From NCBI RefSeq assembly GCF_905220565.1, contig NC_059414.1, positions 2,850,001-2,914,000 of the forward strand: 64,000 nt of DNA, given 5' to 3'. Each line of letters opens with the position of its first letter. Position 1 is the stretch's first letter. This document shows, one piece after another, positions 32,466 through 45,782 of the stretch. The stretch is from Melitaea cinxia (lineage: Eukaryota > Arthropoda > Insecta > Lepidoptera > Nymphalidae). Under the pieces are notes generated by a model, which saw only the letters and a list, made by a program, of their open reading frames with translations, was not told the DNA's origin and searched no databases. Made by a program: the position numbers and the translations under genes.

Positions 32466-34119
32466 AAATTTACTTTATACCATCCACAAACCAATAGAAT
32501 TAAAGTAGCTAAAATATAGCAACTAATTAAAAATCAAATTCAGGTTTAATATTATTATTGTTATTATTTTATAAAAAAAAAATAACGATTTACACTCCAT
32601 TATATTACATTTAACTACTTCTCTGGACGATAGGTTTAATCTCGTCAACGCCCGAAGAGAAGGATTAACAAGTTTGCGGTTAGGACTCATTATGAAAGGT
32701 CTGGGCTTCGATAATTAAACGAACACGTCGTTGTTCTGCTGAAAATGTTTTATGAGAGTTATTGGAGAGTAAGTGTATTGGTTGTTTTTTTAATTAATAT
32801 TCCAAAAACGGTCTTAGTTACAACGTGTTTAACTTATATCTTTGTATGTGAATTTTGTATTAAAATTTAATTTTGTTGTTTTAAAGGATATAATCCATTT
32901 GGATTAGCCAGCCTTTGCAACTATCTTTATGATATATATGTTTTAAAATAATAATTAATTAATACTAAATTCTTTTCAACAATCACGTTGTTATTAACAC
33001 GTTGCCGTTGTTAAATAAATAATGCAAAAAACGATACATACATATAATATAAAAGTATGACGCGATATTTACCTACGTAGATTAAACAAGTAAATTAAAT
33101 AACTTGTTTTAATTGATTTAAATTTTTATTATTTTCAAACTAAGCAAATAGAGATCATATAAATTATATAAATACTTTATATGTTGATGGTAAAAGTTTT
33201 AAAGGAAAATATTTTTTATTCTTATTAGCGCATGTAAAATAAACTCTTGTTTTTTGAAAAGTTTTTGACTTTAATTTATTTATTCTTTTTTCTTTTTAGT
33301 TATCCTAACGTAATACCCATAACGTAAGTTTACATAAAAACTTAGTCTGTCATCTTTAGAAGTAACTTAAAACATAGTCCGCCATTTTATTTTTCGAGTT
33401 ACTTTCAGCAAGACATTTCATTTGATACCCATATTGTAGGAGTGCATTAAAAATAACTATCCCACTTTCTTGTATGTGAACACTATGTTGGCTTTATAAT
33501 GACGTCATATAGCATGCGTTGTCAACCAAACTAAACGTGTATACAAAACATCAGCTTAATTGATTAACAAAACAATTGTTCAAAATTTAGTTGCAATATT
33601 CCACCACAACAAACATACATACATACCTACACACATACTTACATACTAACATACATTGCAAGTTATATAAAAGCTTTTGAAATCAACGTATTTTTTAAAA
33701 TAACTTATTATTCAAGAGTTACTCTTATTCTGAAAGTCTAAGAAGAAAACTCAAAAGTTTTTCAAAGGAAAGACTTCTCGCAAAGAGTAAATTACACTGG
33801 TTTTCAACATGGCCACTTCTAAGGAAATGCATCAAAGTTATAATTGAATTCAGTTAGTTCAACCCTTAATAATGTTTAGAGAAAATGATGAAACGTAATC
33901 TGATAGCCTATATAATATATAATTAAATTGTAAGTCTTAAAATTGGCAAAAAATTGAGTATTAAAATTTAATAAATTAAATAAAAAAAAAATATTATAAT
34001 CCAAACAAAAACTATATTCAGTAAGAATCTGGATGCAAAACCTTTTAAACGGTATTAGAATAGCTCTCGAAATTACCATAAAAACAAAATAAAAATTCTC
34101 ATCTGATTTATAAAGAATT
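32466..34119. other. Gene-free intronic stretch
   Basis: AT-rich, no exon. A run of CATACATACATACC-type text lies near 33618-33655. Confidence 0.4.
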
Positions 34120-34420
34120 TAGCCACCCCCTCTCTTCCCGTGGGTGTCGTAAGAGGCGACTAAGGGATAACAAGGTTCCACAATCACCTTGGAACTTAAG
34201 AAGCCGACCGATGGCGGGATAACCATCCAACTGCTGGCTTTGAAATACACAGGCCTAAGACGGGCAGCAGCGTCTTCGGTGCGACAAAGCTAGTACTGCG
34301 GTCACCAACCCGCCTGCCCAGCGTGGTGACTATGGGCAAAACACATATGATTTCACGTTATTTTTGGCGTAAGCTTGTGGAGGCCTATGTCCAGCAGTGG
34401 ACTGTATAGGCTGTAATGAT
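34120..34420 (+). repeat. LINE 3'-end repeat, family A
   Basis: A near-complete copy of the family seen at 8876-9209, including GTAAGAGGCGACTAAGGGAT and the end phrase GGCCTATGTCCAGCAGTGGA. Confidence 0.75.
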
Positions 34421-36296
34421 TATAAATACCTATTAATAAAGATACTTTTATTATAGATACACTAATTACATAAATATTTTATTTTATTTAAAAGAAAGCT
34501 AATTAAAAATAATGCCTCTAAATACAACACTTCTACTAGAAGCTCGTGAAGCGGAAAGAGGCCAGGAGGATGAAATTTGCTTAATTAGCGAGCACAAGAT
34601 TATAATAGGAAACTCAACGCCGAGATATATTTTAAGAAGTAACATTTACTGAAGTTAATTATAAAAAAAAAAGATAATTAACAAAATTTCTTCTAAAAAA
34701 ATGTGAATCGAAACGGTTCAGTGGATCTTAAAGATGGCGGTTACGGGTTAAATAAAAGCAGAGCTGAATTTTTGTGTACTAACTAAAAATTAATCTAGTC
34801 ATCTGATGTAAGGTAAAAATAATCACTTTTGTTATAAAACATGAACGCAGAAACTGCTTTAGATGGTGGTTTTTTTGTCTCCACATTTCGTAGGCGTTAC
34901 AATATATGAAAAATACAAAACCCTTTTGGCGTAATTTTCAGTATTTACAGAGATTACATTAATTATTAGTACATTGGGTGACGACTTATATATCTTATTC
35001 ATTATTTTTATGTTATCACAAATATAGAAGTCTAAGATTATTTAAGTAATTTTTACCAGACTACAAAGTTAGTAATGCTTCTTTCTATATAACGAAAAAG
35101 TTAAAAATAATCAAAATATTACAGAAACAAAAATTTCCATTCGAATCCAAGTAAAAACATTAATGAAAAATACGTGAAATAAAATTTGATTTATTTTTAC
35201 AATTGAAAACAAAAGCATAATGAAATAAGTACAGGTTCGTTGCTTGAATTTCCAATAGCATAGTTTTTTCATTTACTTTCCAAGAGAAATTATGCGATAT
35301 TTTCATAACGAAAAAAAAAAACTCAATAAACCCTGCACCGTACAATAAACAAACCGGCGCGTAATTTTACGCTGCAAACGTAAAAAATAGCCAAAGAACC
35401 ACGCCGGATTAATTAGACCGGAGATAAAGTAAAGGACAAAGAGGGGTCGGCATTTAAGGGTTTTTATTAAAGTGATACTCTAGACCGCTTGATACGAGCA
35501 AAAAATTCTCGATATCTGAATTATGGGTATTTTTTTAACCGACTTCCAAAAAGGAGGAGGTTCTCAAATTCTTAAGTTTTTACAAAGAACAAATAAAAAT
35601 CTTTGCCCGGTGACTACTTAATTTAGACTTAAAGAATATTAACAAAACTAAGCTATTAATTTAACATTATTTGTGAACTTAACAATATTGAGTGAACAGG
35701 ATATATATTTTTTTCATTTATAGGCTTTTAGAGATCGTCACTATGGAGTAATAGAATAGGCTATAATACATAATGGGTACTAACTGGTGCTTGGATGAAA
35801 GATAATAAACTGTTTCCTTTTTGTTAAATTAAACAAACTGATTTACTATAAAAAAAGTAGATTAAAACAGTTTTTAGAGATAGCTAACCTCCAGGTCAAC
35901 GTTCATAAATAGTTCATTAACCTCTAATCTCACTAAAATTAAAACTTACTAGGATCGCATATTCTAAGAGGAGCTTTAAAAAAAATTACGCCATTACATT
36001 TCCCATTTAAAAATATGAACTCAACATCCTAATTAAGGTGTAAGTCACAACTGGGTCACATATCTTTCCACACGATGTATTGTAAGCGGTGAAATTTAAC
36101 TCTTTTTCATATAAAAGAAACACGTATATAGTTAAAAACAGAAACAGCCAACACAAACATACACCACTCATACATGTTTTATGACTTGAATTGTATAAAA
36201 ATTTACGTTAATTTAATATTAATGGGTGCAAATAAGTATAACTTCCATACACCTCTACCAAATTGGATATTTTCTTTAGTTTTTGTTAGACAAAAG
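34421..36296. other. Gene-free intronic stretch
   Basis: No exon seen. A short family B end (AACCGACTTCCAAAAAGGAG) lies at 35538-35557. Confidence 0.4.
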
Positions 36297-36406
36297 CCAG
36301 CCCTGCGGTCGCTAACCCGCCTGCCCTGCGTAGTGACTATGGGCAAAACACACTTGTGGAGGCCTATGTCCAGTAGTGGACTGCAAAAGGCTGATGTGAT
36401 GATGAA
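36297..36406 (+). repeat. LINE 3'-end repeat, family A, short
   Basis: 5'-truncated copy carrying only the last ~110 bp, ending in GGCTGATGTGATGATGA. Confidence 0.7.
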
Positions 36407-38156
36407 GTGTGTATATCCGCTAAGGGCAAAACTCGAAATCGGCTGGATAGATTTGGCTTTTTTTAACTAGTTTTTAAAAAGTCTTCACGAAATAAAAAAT
36501 TGTAAAATCGAAGTAGTAACTAAAACCTTCACGGGTTTGATAGGTTGCAAACAGGACGATATCTGTCGGGTCAAAAAGTCAAATATTATACGCTCTAGTT
36601 CTAAGCTAGTTAATGTGTCCTTATGTACATAGTTTAATAAAATATTAATATTGCATAATTGCTGTATGTACAATATAGTTACGACAAATAAAAATATATG
36701 TCTATTAAAGGTACGTATAAGAATTGTTTTGGTTAAATCTGTTTATACGACAGCCGAATGTAAATACCATATACATTATCATACTTATGGGTTGCTTCGT
36801 CCGTCCATGGCATCCCCTCCCTAAATCCAAAGAGAAGGATTTATTTGCAAACCCATTGCGGAGCAACGTGACAGATTACATTCCAAGTCCCCTAAACATT
36901 TTTGTGCTAATGGTCCATAGTTCAAAATATGCTTAAGAAATGTAATGATTCGTTTAGTTTGACAAATAGCAGTTTTTTTTGCATACATAACAAACAAAAT
37001 ATGACAGAAAAATAACAAAATAATTATGTTATGTATCGACTTCAAGTAACATCAACAAGTAATAAACTAGACAGTCCAATTAATAATCAATTAAATACGC
37101 ATTAATAAGTACAACTTAAAAATACTCGTAAGATCTGGTTTAAATTTCAATGGTAAATCACATAACAAGCACTAACTTTCAAATAAAGAAAGAATTTTCG
37201 AAATCATCACACCCAACCAAAAGTTATGTTGATTCAGTAAAATACAATTGAATTGACGACCTCTCTCTATTTAAAAGTTCGTTTAAAAATTAAACCAAAA
37301 AAAGAAACGATAAAAGTATTACTGTTACACAAAAAACACGTTCAATTTTACTCGTAATATAATCGTAATATTCTTAAAATAAAATAAAAATAGATGAGAA
37401 CCATATGTGTCAAGATAGGTGACCAGTTGCGTATGACAGTCGAATGTTTATCGCTGGAGGCCATTAATCCAAACAAATGAATGTATAAATGTTTCCGTGG
37501 TCAAAGCTTTTGTGTTGTACGTACTAAACCGTTACCGATACCCGAGGATATCCTATTCTAATGAAAGCAATCAAATATCAAGGAAATTATACAAAATACG
37601 GCACAGTTTTATAGCGCCTATAAAACCGGCTTAAATACATATTTATTTGTGTGTATCACTTTTTTGTTAAGTTTCTTTATGTGGTGCAATTAAGAGTATT
37701 CGTTATTATTATTATTATTATTATCATTATTAAATAATTTATGACGTATGATAAAAAAAAATAATGTTAAATAAGAAAATCCAGGTAACATTTCCACCTT
37801 CAATAATAAAAGCCGCATAAAATTCTTCAATAACTAGTGAAATAACTTACTAATTAAATTATTACGAAACGTAACACAAAAATAATTGGACAAACAAAGG
37901 AAATGAAACGATCGAGGTAAATTCATTATTATACATTTTCGGATCAATTAATTCACTCGACCCTTAAACAAAAGCGAACGAAAATCACAATTTCAACTCC
38001 GCGAGAATAACAAAAAGAAACGCGAATTTATTTAAAAAAAAAAAAAAAAAACCATGAAAACAGAACGTTCAACAAAGATAAGCGACAAATAAAAGAGCCT
38101 TAGCTTTGAAGTCCCAATACAATGAAGGAAATTCTTTGAGCAATTCCTTCCGCCCC
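36407..38156. other. Gene-free intronic stretch
   Basis: AT-rich, with an ATT microsatellite at about 37703-37733 and an A-run near 38033-38051. No exon. Confidence 0.4.
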
Positions 38157-38180
38157 ATAATGCGGAGACCCCTGACCCTC

Positions 38181-38218
38181 GTGACGTCACTTCCGCCGGA
38201 ACACGGGACTTATAAAAT
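38181..38218 (+). promoter_or_regulatory. Candidate CRE/ETS/TATA cluster
   Basis: GTGACGTCAC (38181-38190, a full CRE palindrome) is followed by back-to-back ETS-type cores CTTCCG and CCGGAA (38190-38201) and TATAAAAT (38211-38218) within 38 bases, in the only GC-rich island of this stretch. If it is a promoter, the TATA orientation points rightward, opposite to dystrophin. No transcript is identified; chance or a decayed element remains possible. Confidence 0.35.
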
Positions 38219-38384
38219 ATCGATGTATCTCCAAATAAAGTGATGATAATTAAATTGTTCTTGTTTGTTAATGGATATATTTAAACAGATATTTGTTTAA
38301 CTGAAGCTTGAGCAAACAAAAGGTACTATTTTTTTATAATGTGCGTTATTTTAAATTATTGCGATTGATGATTACTTTCAAAAT

Positions 38385-38530
38385 GGTATACTAGCTGTGC
38401 CACGCGGTTTCACTAATGAGAATTTGAGGAAAAAATGTACTGAAATATTATGTAGCCTTCCTCGGTAACAGGACTACCCAACAGACCAAGAGTTTTTCAG
38501 ATCGAACCAGTAGCTCCTAATGTTGGCGAG
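38385..38530 (-). repeat. Helitron-like 3'-end fragment, reversed
   Basis: Reads on the minus strand toward CACAGCTAG followed by T, preceded by GGAACTACTGGTTCGAT-like text. Related to the 7514-7723 and 58270-58546 repeats. Confidence 0.4.
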
Positions 38531-38535
38531 CTAAT

Positions 38536-40380
38536 AATTGTGTTTGCTCGCAAACGAAAAAAAAACCGACTTCAATTACATCGAAGAGTAATACAACGTA
38601 GATCGACAAAAAAATAGTAATACTTTGTTCGATATAACGCGACATTATAAAATTGTAGAATTATATAATGTTCTACTGTTATTTCTAACATTTTGTTAGC
38701 GATTGTAGGCAGAAATTTCATAAAAGGCCCGTCGTCGATTCGCGCGAAGCGCTGACATCGCTTATTACGGCGGGTTTTTTAGTTGAAGCGGATTTATATT
38801 GAATTACGGTTTATGTCTTTTTTATTAAAAATATGTAATGTTCATGTTTTCACACAGCTCCGATGCACGACTGGAGTTTATCCCTTCAGATCAACTGTCT
38901 AAATAGGCACAAAAAGGCTTACTAGTCTAAGAAATATATTATTACTATATCAAATTGTAAATAAATGAATACAATAACGCCATCTATCGGAACCTAATTG
39001 CGTTATTAGAAAACGTCTGAACGCCATCTCTAACAAGGTCATTCGTTCAGTAGATTTTACTGTTCAATTTTTTCATTCCGGGGCCTTAAATGAAAATCGA
39101 TTCTTAAGGAGAAAACTCCAAAAACAGTCAAGTAAATACGCCATATCAGATATAGCTCAAAAAGTTCGAGTCAAATCTCAATTATATTTAAATGGGACCA
39201 CATGACAAGCACCACCTATCGATTAAAAAAAGAATCATCGATATCGGTCCACCCAGTAAAATAGTAATGAGGTTAATATAACGTTGGTCGACGTAAAATA
39301 GCCAAGTAAATACCCAGTATTAGCGATAACTCAAAAATTAAAAGCTCAAATATATTTATAACGAATAAACTGCTACTCTCTACTCTAGTGGAATATTGTA
39401 ATTTGATCGATAGTGAACGAAGTAATTTCATAACATTTTGATAGATGGCGTTGTGGCAAAGTATTGAACATGACCACAGTCGTCTTAACATCGTCATGTA
39501 AATACGTGTCATCAAAGATTACTCAAAAATTGCTCATTATATCTCAATCATATTTAAAACGGACGACATGACAAGTATTAGCTTTTGATTTATACAAAAA
39601 AGATCAAAATCAGTGCACCCAGTAAAAAGATATAACGTATAATACAACGTAGGGTGACGAAAAAACCGTCAAGTAAATACGCAATATTAGATATAACTCA
39701 CAAATTACGAATCAAATCTCAATTAAATTTGAATGGGACCACGTGACGAATAGTAGCTTTTAATTTATATAAGAAACGTCAAAATCGGTGCACCCAGTAA
39801 AAAGTTATGAGGTATAATACAACGTAAGGTGACGAAAATAATGTCAAGTGAATACGCGTTATCAAAGATTAATCAAAAAGTAGTTATCAGATCTCGATAA
39901 AATTTATATGTGACCACATGATAAACATCAGCTTTCGATTAAAGTAAAAATTATCAAAATCGATACACCCAGTAAAAAGTTATTGCGGATTTTCAAGAGT
40001 TTCTCTCGATTTCTCTGGGATCCCATCATCAGATCCTGGTTTCCTTATCATGGTACCAAACTAGGGATATCCCCTTTCCAACAAAAAAAGAATTATCAAA
40101 ATCGGTACACCCAGTAGAAAGTTATGTGGTATAATACAACGTAGGTCGACGAAAAAAGCGTCAAGTAAAAACGCATTATTAGATATAATTCGAAAAGTAG
40201 TTGTTAGATCTCAAATAAATTTAAATGGGACCAATCGGCACACACCACCTTTCGATTAAAACAAAATTTGTCGAAATCGGTCTACCTGGTCAAAAGTTCT
40301 GATGTAACATACATAAAAAAAAAAAAAAAAAAAAAATACAGTCGAATTGAGAACCTCCTCCTTTTTTGGAAGTCGGTTAA
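38536..40380 (-). mobile_element. Family B repeat, long modular copy
   Basis: Ends are AACCGACTTC (38564-38573) and GAAGTCGGTT (40369-40378). Between about 39127 and 40310 a module starting GTCAAGTAAATACGC and ending CACCCAGTAAAAAGT recurs at 39127, 39300, about 39494, 39668, 39843 and 40160, at 170-190-bp spacing except the last. 38640-39110 is unlike other copies and may be an insertion. Non-coding. Confidence 0.65.
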
Positions 40381-40839
40381 AAAAAAACAAACAAACTTTT
40401 AAGATTTATAATATCAGTATAGACATTATTTTGGTCAGCATCGCCCTTATAATGTTTCAGCTATTGCTGGTCATCAGTCAGACCGTACGCTTGTTTCTCA
40501 GAATAGTGGTACAAAGAGAAAATATTTTCAATCTACCTTCGCTTTGGCTATAAATTCGAGTGTTTATTGTCGCGGGAATCATTCAAGCTGCTGCAACCAA
40601 ACTGTTCAGAGATCTTTATTGCTGTTTTAACGTTCGAACTCAATAAAGGGTATTGTGAAAGATATTGTTCAAGTTATTGTCCGTCACCCTGCCATCGTCT
40701 GCAGGAAGAAATAATTATTCAAAAGTAATTTTAAGCCAACTTGAAAGAAAATATTATTGAAGTAAATTGAGTTTCGCTGTGAATGTTCTAATGCTGGTCT
40801 CAGACCTTTATTTATCCTATATGTTCCTAAATAATTTTC
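40381..40839. other. Gene-free intronic stretch
   Basis: No exon or known repeat recognised; a 68-codon frame (40347-40553) begins in repeat sequence and has no domain. Confidence 0.35.
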
Positions 40840-41045
40840 AGAAGGGGTGAAGATCTTCTTGCCATGAGTGACAATCGCCAATTTTATATACGGGACGAAT
40901 TTAACGTGCTCCAGAGTACAGTGAAGAGACCGACAAGGACATACACGAAGGTCAGAAAGAAACATTTGTACAATTAAAAATATGTGACCCGAGCGGGTAT
41001 CGAACTCGGTTGTACCTTACCGTGGTATATAGCTACTGTAGCTTC
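40840..41045 (-). repeat. SINE-like repeat, reversed
   Basis: Contains AACGTGCTCCAGAGTACAGT and the reversed B-box-like GGGTATCGAAC; same family as 27686-29125. Confidence 0.55.
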
Positions 41046-41050
41046 ACACA

Positions 41051-41205
41051 AATAGATAGATAAATAGATACTATTTATTGTACACAACAACAATCAACAC
41101 AATAACATATTACAAATAAAAAAAACAGTGTACAAAGGCGGTCTTATCGCTAGAGTAGCCATCTCTCCAAACAATCTTTAAACAAACCTTTAAACAACCT
41201 TTTAA
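41051..41205 (-). repeat. Dispersed repeat with GTACAAAGGCGGTCTTATCGC
   Basis: This phrase with the surrounding TTTATTGTACACAACAAC text resembles LINE 3' ends that I recall as common in moths; only one copy is present in the window. Confidence 0.4.
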
Positions 41206-41720
41206 CAAATTTACAAAACAAAAACGATTGTCAAATATTTATTACTTGAATTAAATTCTGACTCAGTTTTGTTCTTTTTTTAAGTCGTGATGAATTTCTA
41301 TTCATAAAATTAATAAATTAAATTGATTAAAAAATCTGAGTATTTACAAAAAAGTCTCAAACATGTAATATATATAAACTATATATGTAAAATTAAATAA
41401 AAATAATAATATTGTTGCTAAAAAATTAATTTCAAAACATCCATAGTAGAAAAGGTCTGAGCCCAACAGTCAACGGCAAACTTAGAATCTAACAAAAATA
41501 TATTAACGAATTTCTCATCATAAATTTTCATGGAAGCTTTTGAATAATAAACGTCACTTATACTAGGGTGACTATAATGTGTATCATTAGAAAAATATTA
41601 CGAAAAAGTATTTGTTTATTTTATTTTACAAAGTAGAGAAATAGAGCAACCTGTATACCTGTACCATTGATAGGTAAAAACCTCTCCTAGTTAATAGGAA
41701 AAATTGAGCTCTTTACATAA
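41206..41720. other. Gene-free intronic stretch
   Basis: AT-rich with nothing recognisable. Confidence 0.4.
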
Positions 41721-41975
41721 CTAGGTCGGCAAACAAGCGTACAGCTCACCAGATGGTAAGCGATCACTGTAACTTAGAGACATCTGCAAAACCAGAAGTA
41801 CCGCAAATGCGTTGCCGAACCTATCCCCAATTCCCCTCATGAGCTCTGGTCACCTTACTCACAAACAGTACGAAAACACTGCTTGAAAACAGTATTATTT
41901 AGCTGTGATCTTCTGTAAAGTCGAGATACTAACTACTCCAGTCGGGCCACTCCATATTTTGAGCAGGAAAATTAC
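41721..41975 (+). repeat. Dispersed repeat family C (TCGGCAAACAAGCGTA)
   Basis: Order of phrases: TAGGTCGGCAAACAAGCGTA, GGTAAGCGATCAC, CACTGCTTGAAAACAGTATT, CATATTTTGAGCAGGAAA. Copies at 45551-45782 (minus), 47772-48040 (minus), 55083-55256 (minus, decayed) and 61370-61790 (plus, interrupted). Confidence 0.7.
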
Positions 41976-42957
41976 TACTGTGTCTCATTTAAAAAAAAAA
42001 ACGCTTTATCCACAACGCAGCTCTTTTGCATGTTGATAGATAATCTATCCACCAAAAGTAATGAACTTTATCATAATTGAATTTCAAATTAAGACTATAA
42101 GAGATGGCTCACGCGTTCTCAGGGACGAGGTGGGAATACCCAAAAAGAAAATGAATATAAAGAATTAAGCGTAATTAGAAAAAAAAAAATGATTTAATGC
42201 ATTTCAACGCATACTGAAAGTAACTTGTATGTATTTCCCAATAATTGTGTCAATAGCTAGTTGATTTCTAGTTATGAGTCCATAGCATCGAAATGAACTG
42301 AAAATTATAGCCTGCATTTGTTTTTGCAAACAATACCTGAAATATCAATCTATTGTTGGTTCAAATACACGAGTAGAAAAAAAATATAACGATTCTATTG
42401 AATAAAAATATAGTTTTCCTGTGCTATTTCAATTTTTACATCAAATATTTCCTACAAAAAATCAATCCCGGTAATACAAAGTGACAAAGTGTGAGAAAAG
42501 AAATCGCTTTTGCAATAACGTGGTAGAAACGCAAACGTGTTAAGGTAACAAAAATACTCAAACTTTCTACATAGCAACCAATTTATAATGAAGTAATGAT
42601 TATATAACTTAGTAAGTAAAGAAATATTTTATCTATGGGTGAAATCAACTTCAACGAATACTTATTAACAGATTTTTTATAAAATTCTAATTGTGTTCGT
42701 TTCAGCTGTTAATTGTATGTGTAATTGTGTTAATGTCTGTACGTGTGAACTAGCATACAAATAGACGAAAATTCTAAAACCAATTATAATGGCTCGTATT
42801 TTTCATACAGATACATTCAATTCACTTTTTTAAATATATTTCTAAGCTATATATTTTAATCTGTTAACAATTATAATTTACATATATGCTTAATTAAGTA
42901 AATACGACAATTAGTTAGTTTACAAGCTATGTTACTGTAACCTCATCACTAATTACT
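41976..42957. other. Gene-free intronic stretch
   Basis: AT-rich; no exon or repeat named. Confidence 0.4.
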
Positions 42958-43246
42958 TCAGCCTATCGCAGTCCACTGCCGGACACAGGCCACCACAAGT
43001 TTCCGCCAAAAAATGACGTGAATTCATGTGTGTTGCCCATAGTCACTACGCTGGGCAGGTGGGTTGGTGACCGCAGGGATGGCTTTGTCACACCAGGGAC
43101 GCTGCTGCCCGTCTTCGGGCTGTGTATTTCAAAGCCAGCAGTTGGATGGTTATCCCGCCATCGGTCGGCTTTTTAAGGTGGTAGTGGAACTGTGTTATCC
43201 TTTAGTCGTCTCTTACGACACCCACGGGAAGAGAGCGGGTGACTAT
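42958..43246 (-). repeat. LINE 3'-end repeat, family A, reversed
   Basis: Near full-length minus-strand copy of the family at 8876-9209; an 88-codon plus frame (43064-43330) inside it is not a gene. Confidence 0.75.
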
Positions 43247-45068
43247 ATTATTTACTGCCGTAACCACAGACGTTACTGTAACCTGATGTATACAATTTTT
43301 TGTGTAGTTGTAGTTAAAAAAGTTAAATAAAAAGTCACCGTAGAATACGGTCGCCCTACACGGGATTATTTGTTAGAAAAGCAAAGCTATTTTGAATTTT
43401 TCTTACGATGAAGACAAAATGAAAACTCAGGTTATTGCGTTTGTGTTCTCGTCAGATTAGAATTGTTTTTATAAATATTTTAAAAAAGAATTTATGTTTT
43501 AATGGTTTTTAAGATTTTCTGAAAATACCTGTTAGGCGTTATTACCGCGACTGTAAAAAATATCAAAAAATTCGATCTTTCCCTGTCACTTTTAGTCCAA
43601 AACTAAAAAAATATAACTTTACAAAACGAATTTTATTGTATATTTCTAATTATTTTAAAGTTCTGTAGCTAAGTGTTTTTGGAAATATTTTTTTTTCAAA
43701 AGAAATAAAATTCTGCCTATGTACAAAATTTTTGCACTATTACCAGTAGTGTCTTTTTTAATTTTTATACAACTATAGGTCGGCAAAGGAGTGTACGGCT
43801 CAATATTTTACATACATACTCGTATATAATACATACTCAAGCGCTCGTCTTTCCCTAAGATATCTCAAAGATATATACGAGTCTATGTTAAAAGCAGGAA
43901 AATGGCGCCTGATACACTTACATTATGTTATGTATTTATTTATTTATTTATAAATAAATAAATACATAATTATATTAAATACAGACTCGGGGTGGAAATC
44001 GAAACCTCAACTCTCAGAGCAGAAAGGAAGGTCAAAATGAAAGTCTAAAGAGAAAATTTACAGAGTTATTTTGAGCTGAAGACCACCTTTCTAGTATTTT
44101 CTTGCACTACAATGTCATTGAGGACAAACGTTCAAATGATGATGATCTTATCAATCATAATCATTAGACTTATCACAATTCAAATGAACAAGTCAAGTCA
44201 GTCAATGTCCATCAACTACTGATAACAATTGATTGTCCTAGTAGGATTATACGACAATCCACAGTAAAGAACCGTGATAGGCTTAGGCTTTGCACCATTC
44301 AACTATTTAAGATCTTTATCAAATAGTTAAGAGTTTAAGACTGTTTCAGTTTGGATCTGTCCGGGTTTTATTAGTCCTTTGTAAAATAATAATTACTACT
44401 AGTAGTATCCACTAAGTGGATAACTAAGGGTAAGTAAGGAGTAATAGTCCAGTGGCCGTATATAAGACCCTTGCTGCGAATCATCAACGTCAATCAGCAT
44501 AACAATTGCATACTCTGAAAAGTATCACTTTACTTGAACATTTTATACTATTTGATATGCATTGAACGATACTTTAAAATAAGCGATGCGAAACTACTGC
44601 TGTATACCTCTTTTACAGTGTCGGATAAAGTATGTTATTAATATCAACCGTAACTCATAACTCAACGTAATGTAGCAAGTTGTATCCGGACGGGGGATGA
44701 ATCACAATAAGGGATAAATGACGCGAGGAGACTGGCAAGCGATTTTGATTTATATTGGCATTTGAATAAAGATCAAAACTAATTGAGTGTGAAAGGTAAT
44801 TGTGAAAAGAAAAAAAAAACTTATAACGATTTCAACAAAGTTTAATTTGTAATAAAATTGTTAATATTTTTTCTTAGTGTTTACTTTTGTAGAACTGAAA
44901 TTGCTTAGTAAATACGTTTCCGTGTCTCGGTTAAGTAAAATTTACGTTGCTTTTTTTAATTACATTACTTTTTACCGAGGTAAAAATACAGGTTTTGTTT
45001 TTTAATAAATTGGCATAAATTTTCACAGAAAATCCTTACTTTTTTAATTAATGAGGTGTACACCAAAA
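43247..45068. other. Gene-free intronic stretch
   Basis: Contains a perfect (TATT)n/(AATA)n palindrome near 43927-43969, a decayed reversed SINE-like piece (about 43970-44045, GGGGTGGAAATCGAAACC) and a 30-bp piece of family C at 43779-43805. No exon. Confidence 0.4.
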
Positions 45069-45192
45069 CTGTATACGTAAGATTGCCGGTGTAGGCTGGA
45101 CGAGTACTGCAGAAAACCGGGATATGTGGCGCGAACTTGCGAAGGCCTATGTCCAGCAGAGGACTGCAATGGGCTGAACTGGCTGACTGACT
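45069..45192 (+). mobile_element. Very short RTE-like LINE tail with target duplication
   Basis: About 120 bp, matching the last part of 25099-25535 (AAGATTGCCGGTGTAGGCTG, AGAAAACCGGGAT, GGCCTATGTCCAGCAG), ending GGCTGACTGACT. Flanked by TACACCAAAA at 45059-45068 and 45193-45202. Confidence 0.75.
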
Positions 45193-45550
45193 TACACCAA
45201 AATTGGTCTTATTTAGATATGAAAATACAAAAACCAACACTAAAATAAGCAGTATAAGTATGTAAGTGGACACTTATCAACATTGAGTTTTATTTTTAAT
45301 TGTAAGTTGTCTTCTTCATCATGCGTAATATTTGTAGTTTATAAGTTTTATTGCCAGGGCTATTTGTAATAAGACGATTATTTTCAACGAATAGATTATA
45401 ATTTTAAAGGGGCTTAAATTAAGTTGCAGAATTACATAAATATAATATTATTACATAACATAAAAAATAAATGTGTGGATATGGTTTCGATCTTTCTTCT
45501 ACGTGAAAAAAAGAGGCCTATTCCCAGAATTGAGATGTTAAATGCTGATT

Positions 45551-45782
45551 TAATTAAATTGAGGTAGACAACAGGAAATACCCTGCTCAAAATCTGGAAC
45601 AGCCTGACTGGGGAAGTTACCTCGCCTTAACAGAAAATCACAACTAAATAATTCTGCTTTCAAATAGTGTGGGTAGGGTCTGCAACGCACTTGTGATGCT
45701 TCTGGCTTTGCAGACGTCTAAAAACTATGCTAATCGCTTACCATCAGGTGAGCCGTACAGTTTTTTGCTCACCGATTTGTAT
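45551..45782 (-). repeat. Dispersed repeat family C, reversed
   Basis: Minus-strand copy with CCTGCTCAAAATCTGGA and TACCATCAGGTGAGCCGTAC. Confidence 0.65.

Noticed and set aside
43064..43330. 88-codon plus-strand frame
   Set aside because: It is the antisense of a family A LINE 3'-end repeat.
43927..43969. Perfect palindrome of TATT/AATA units
   Set aside because: Simple-sequence composition explains it; no flanking duplication.
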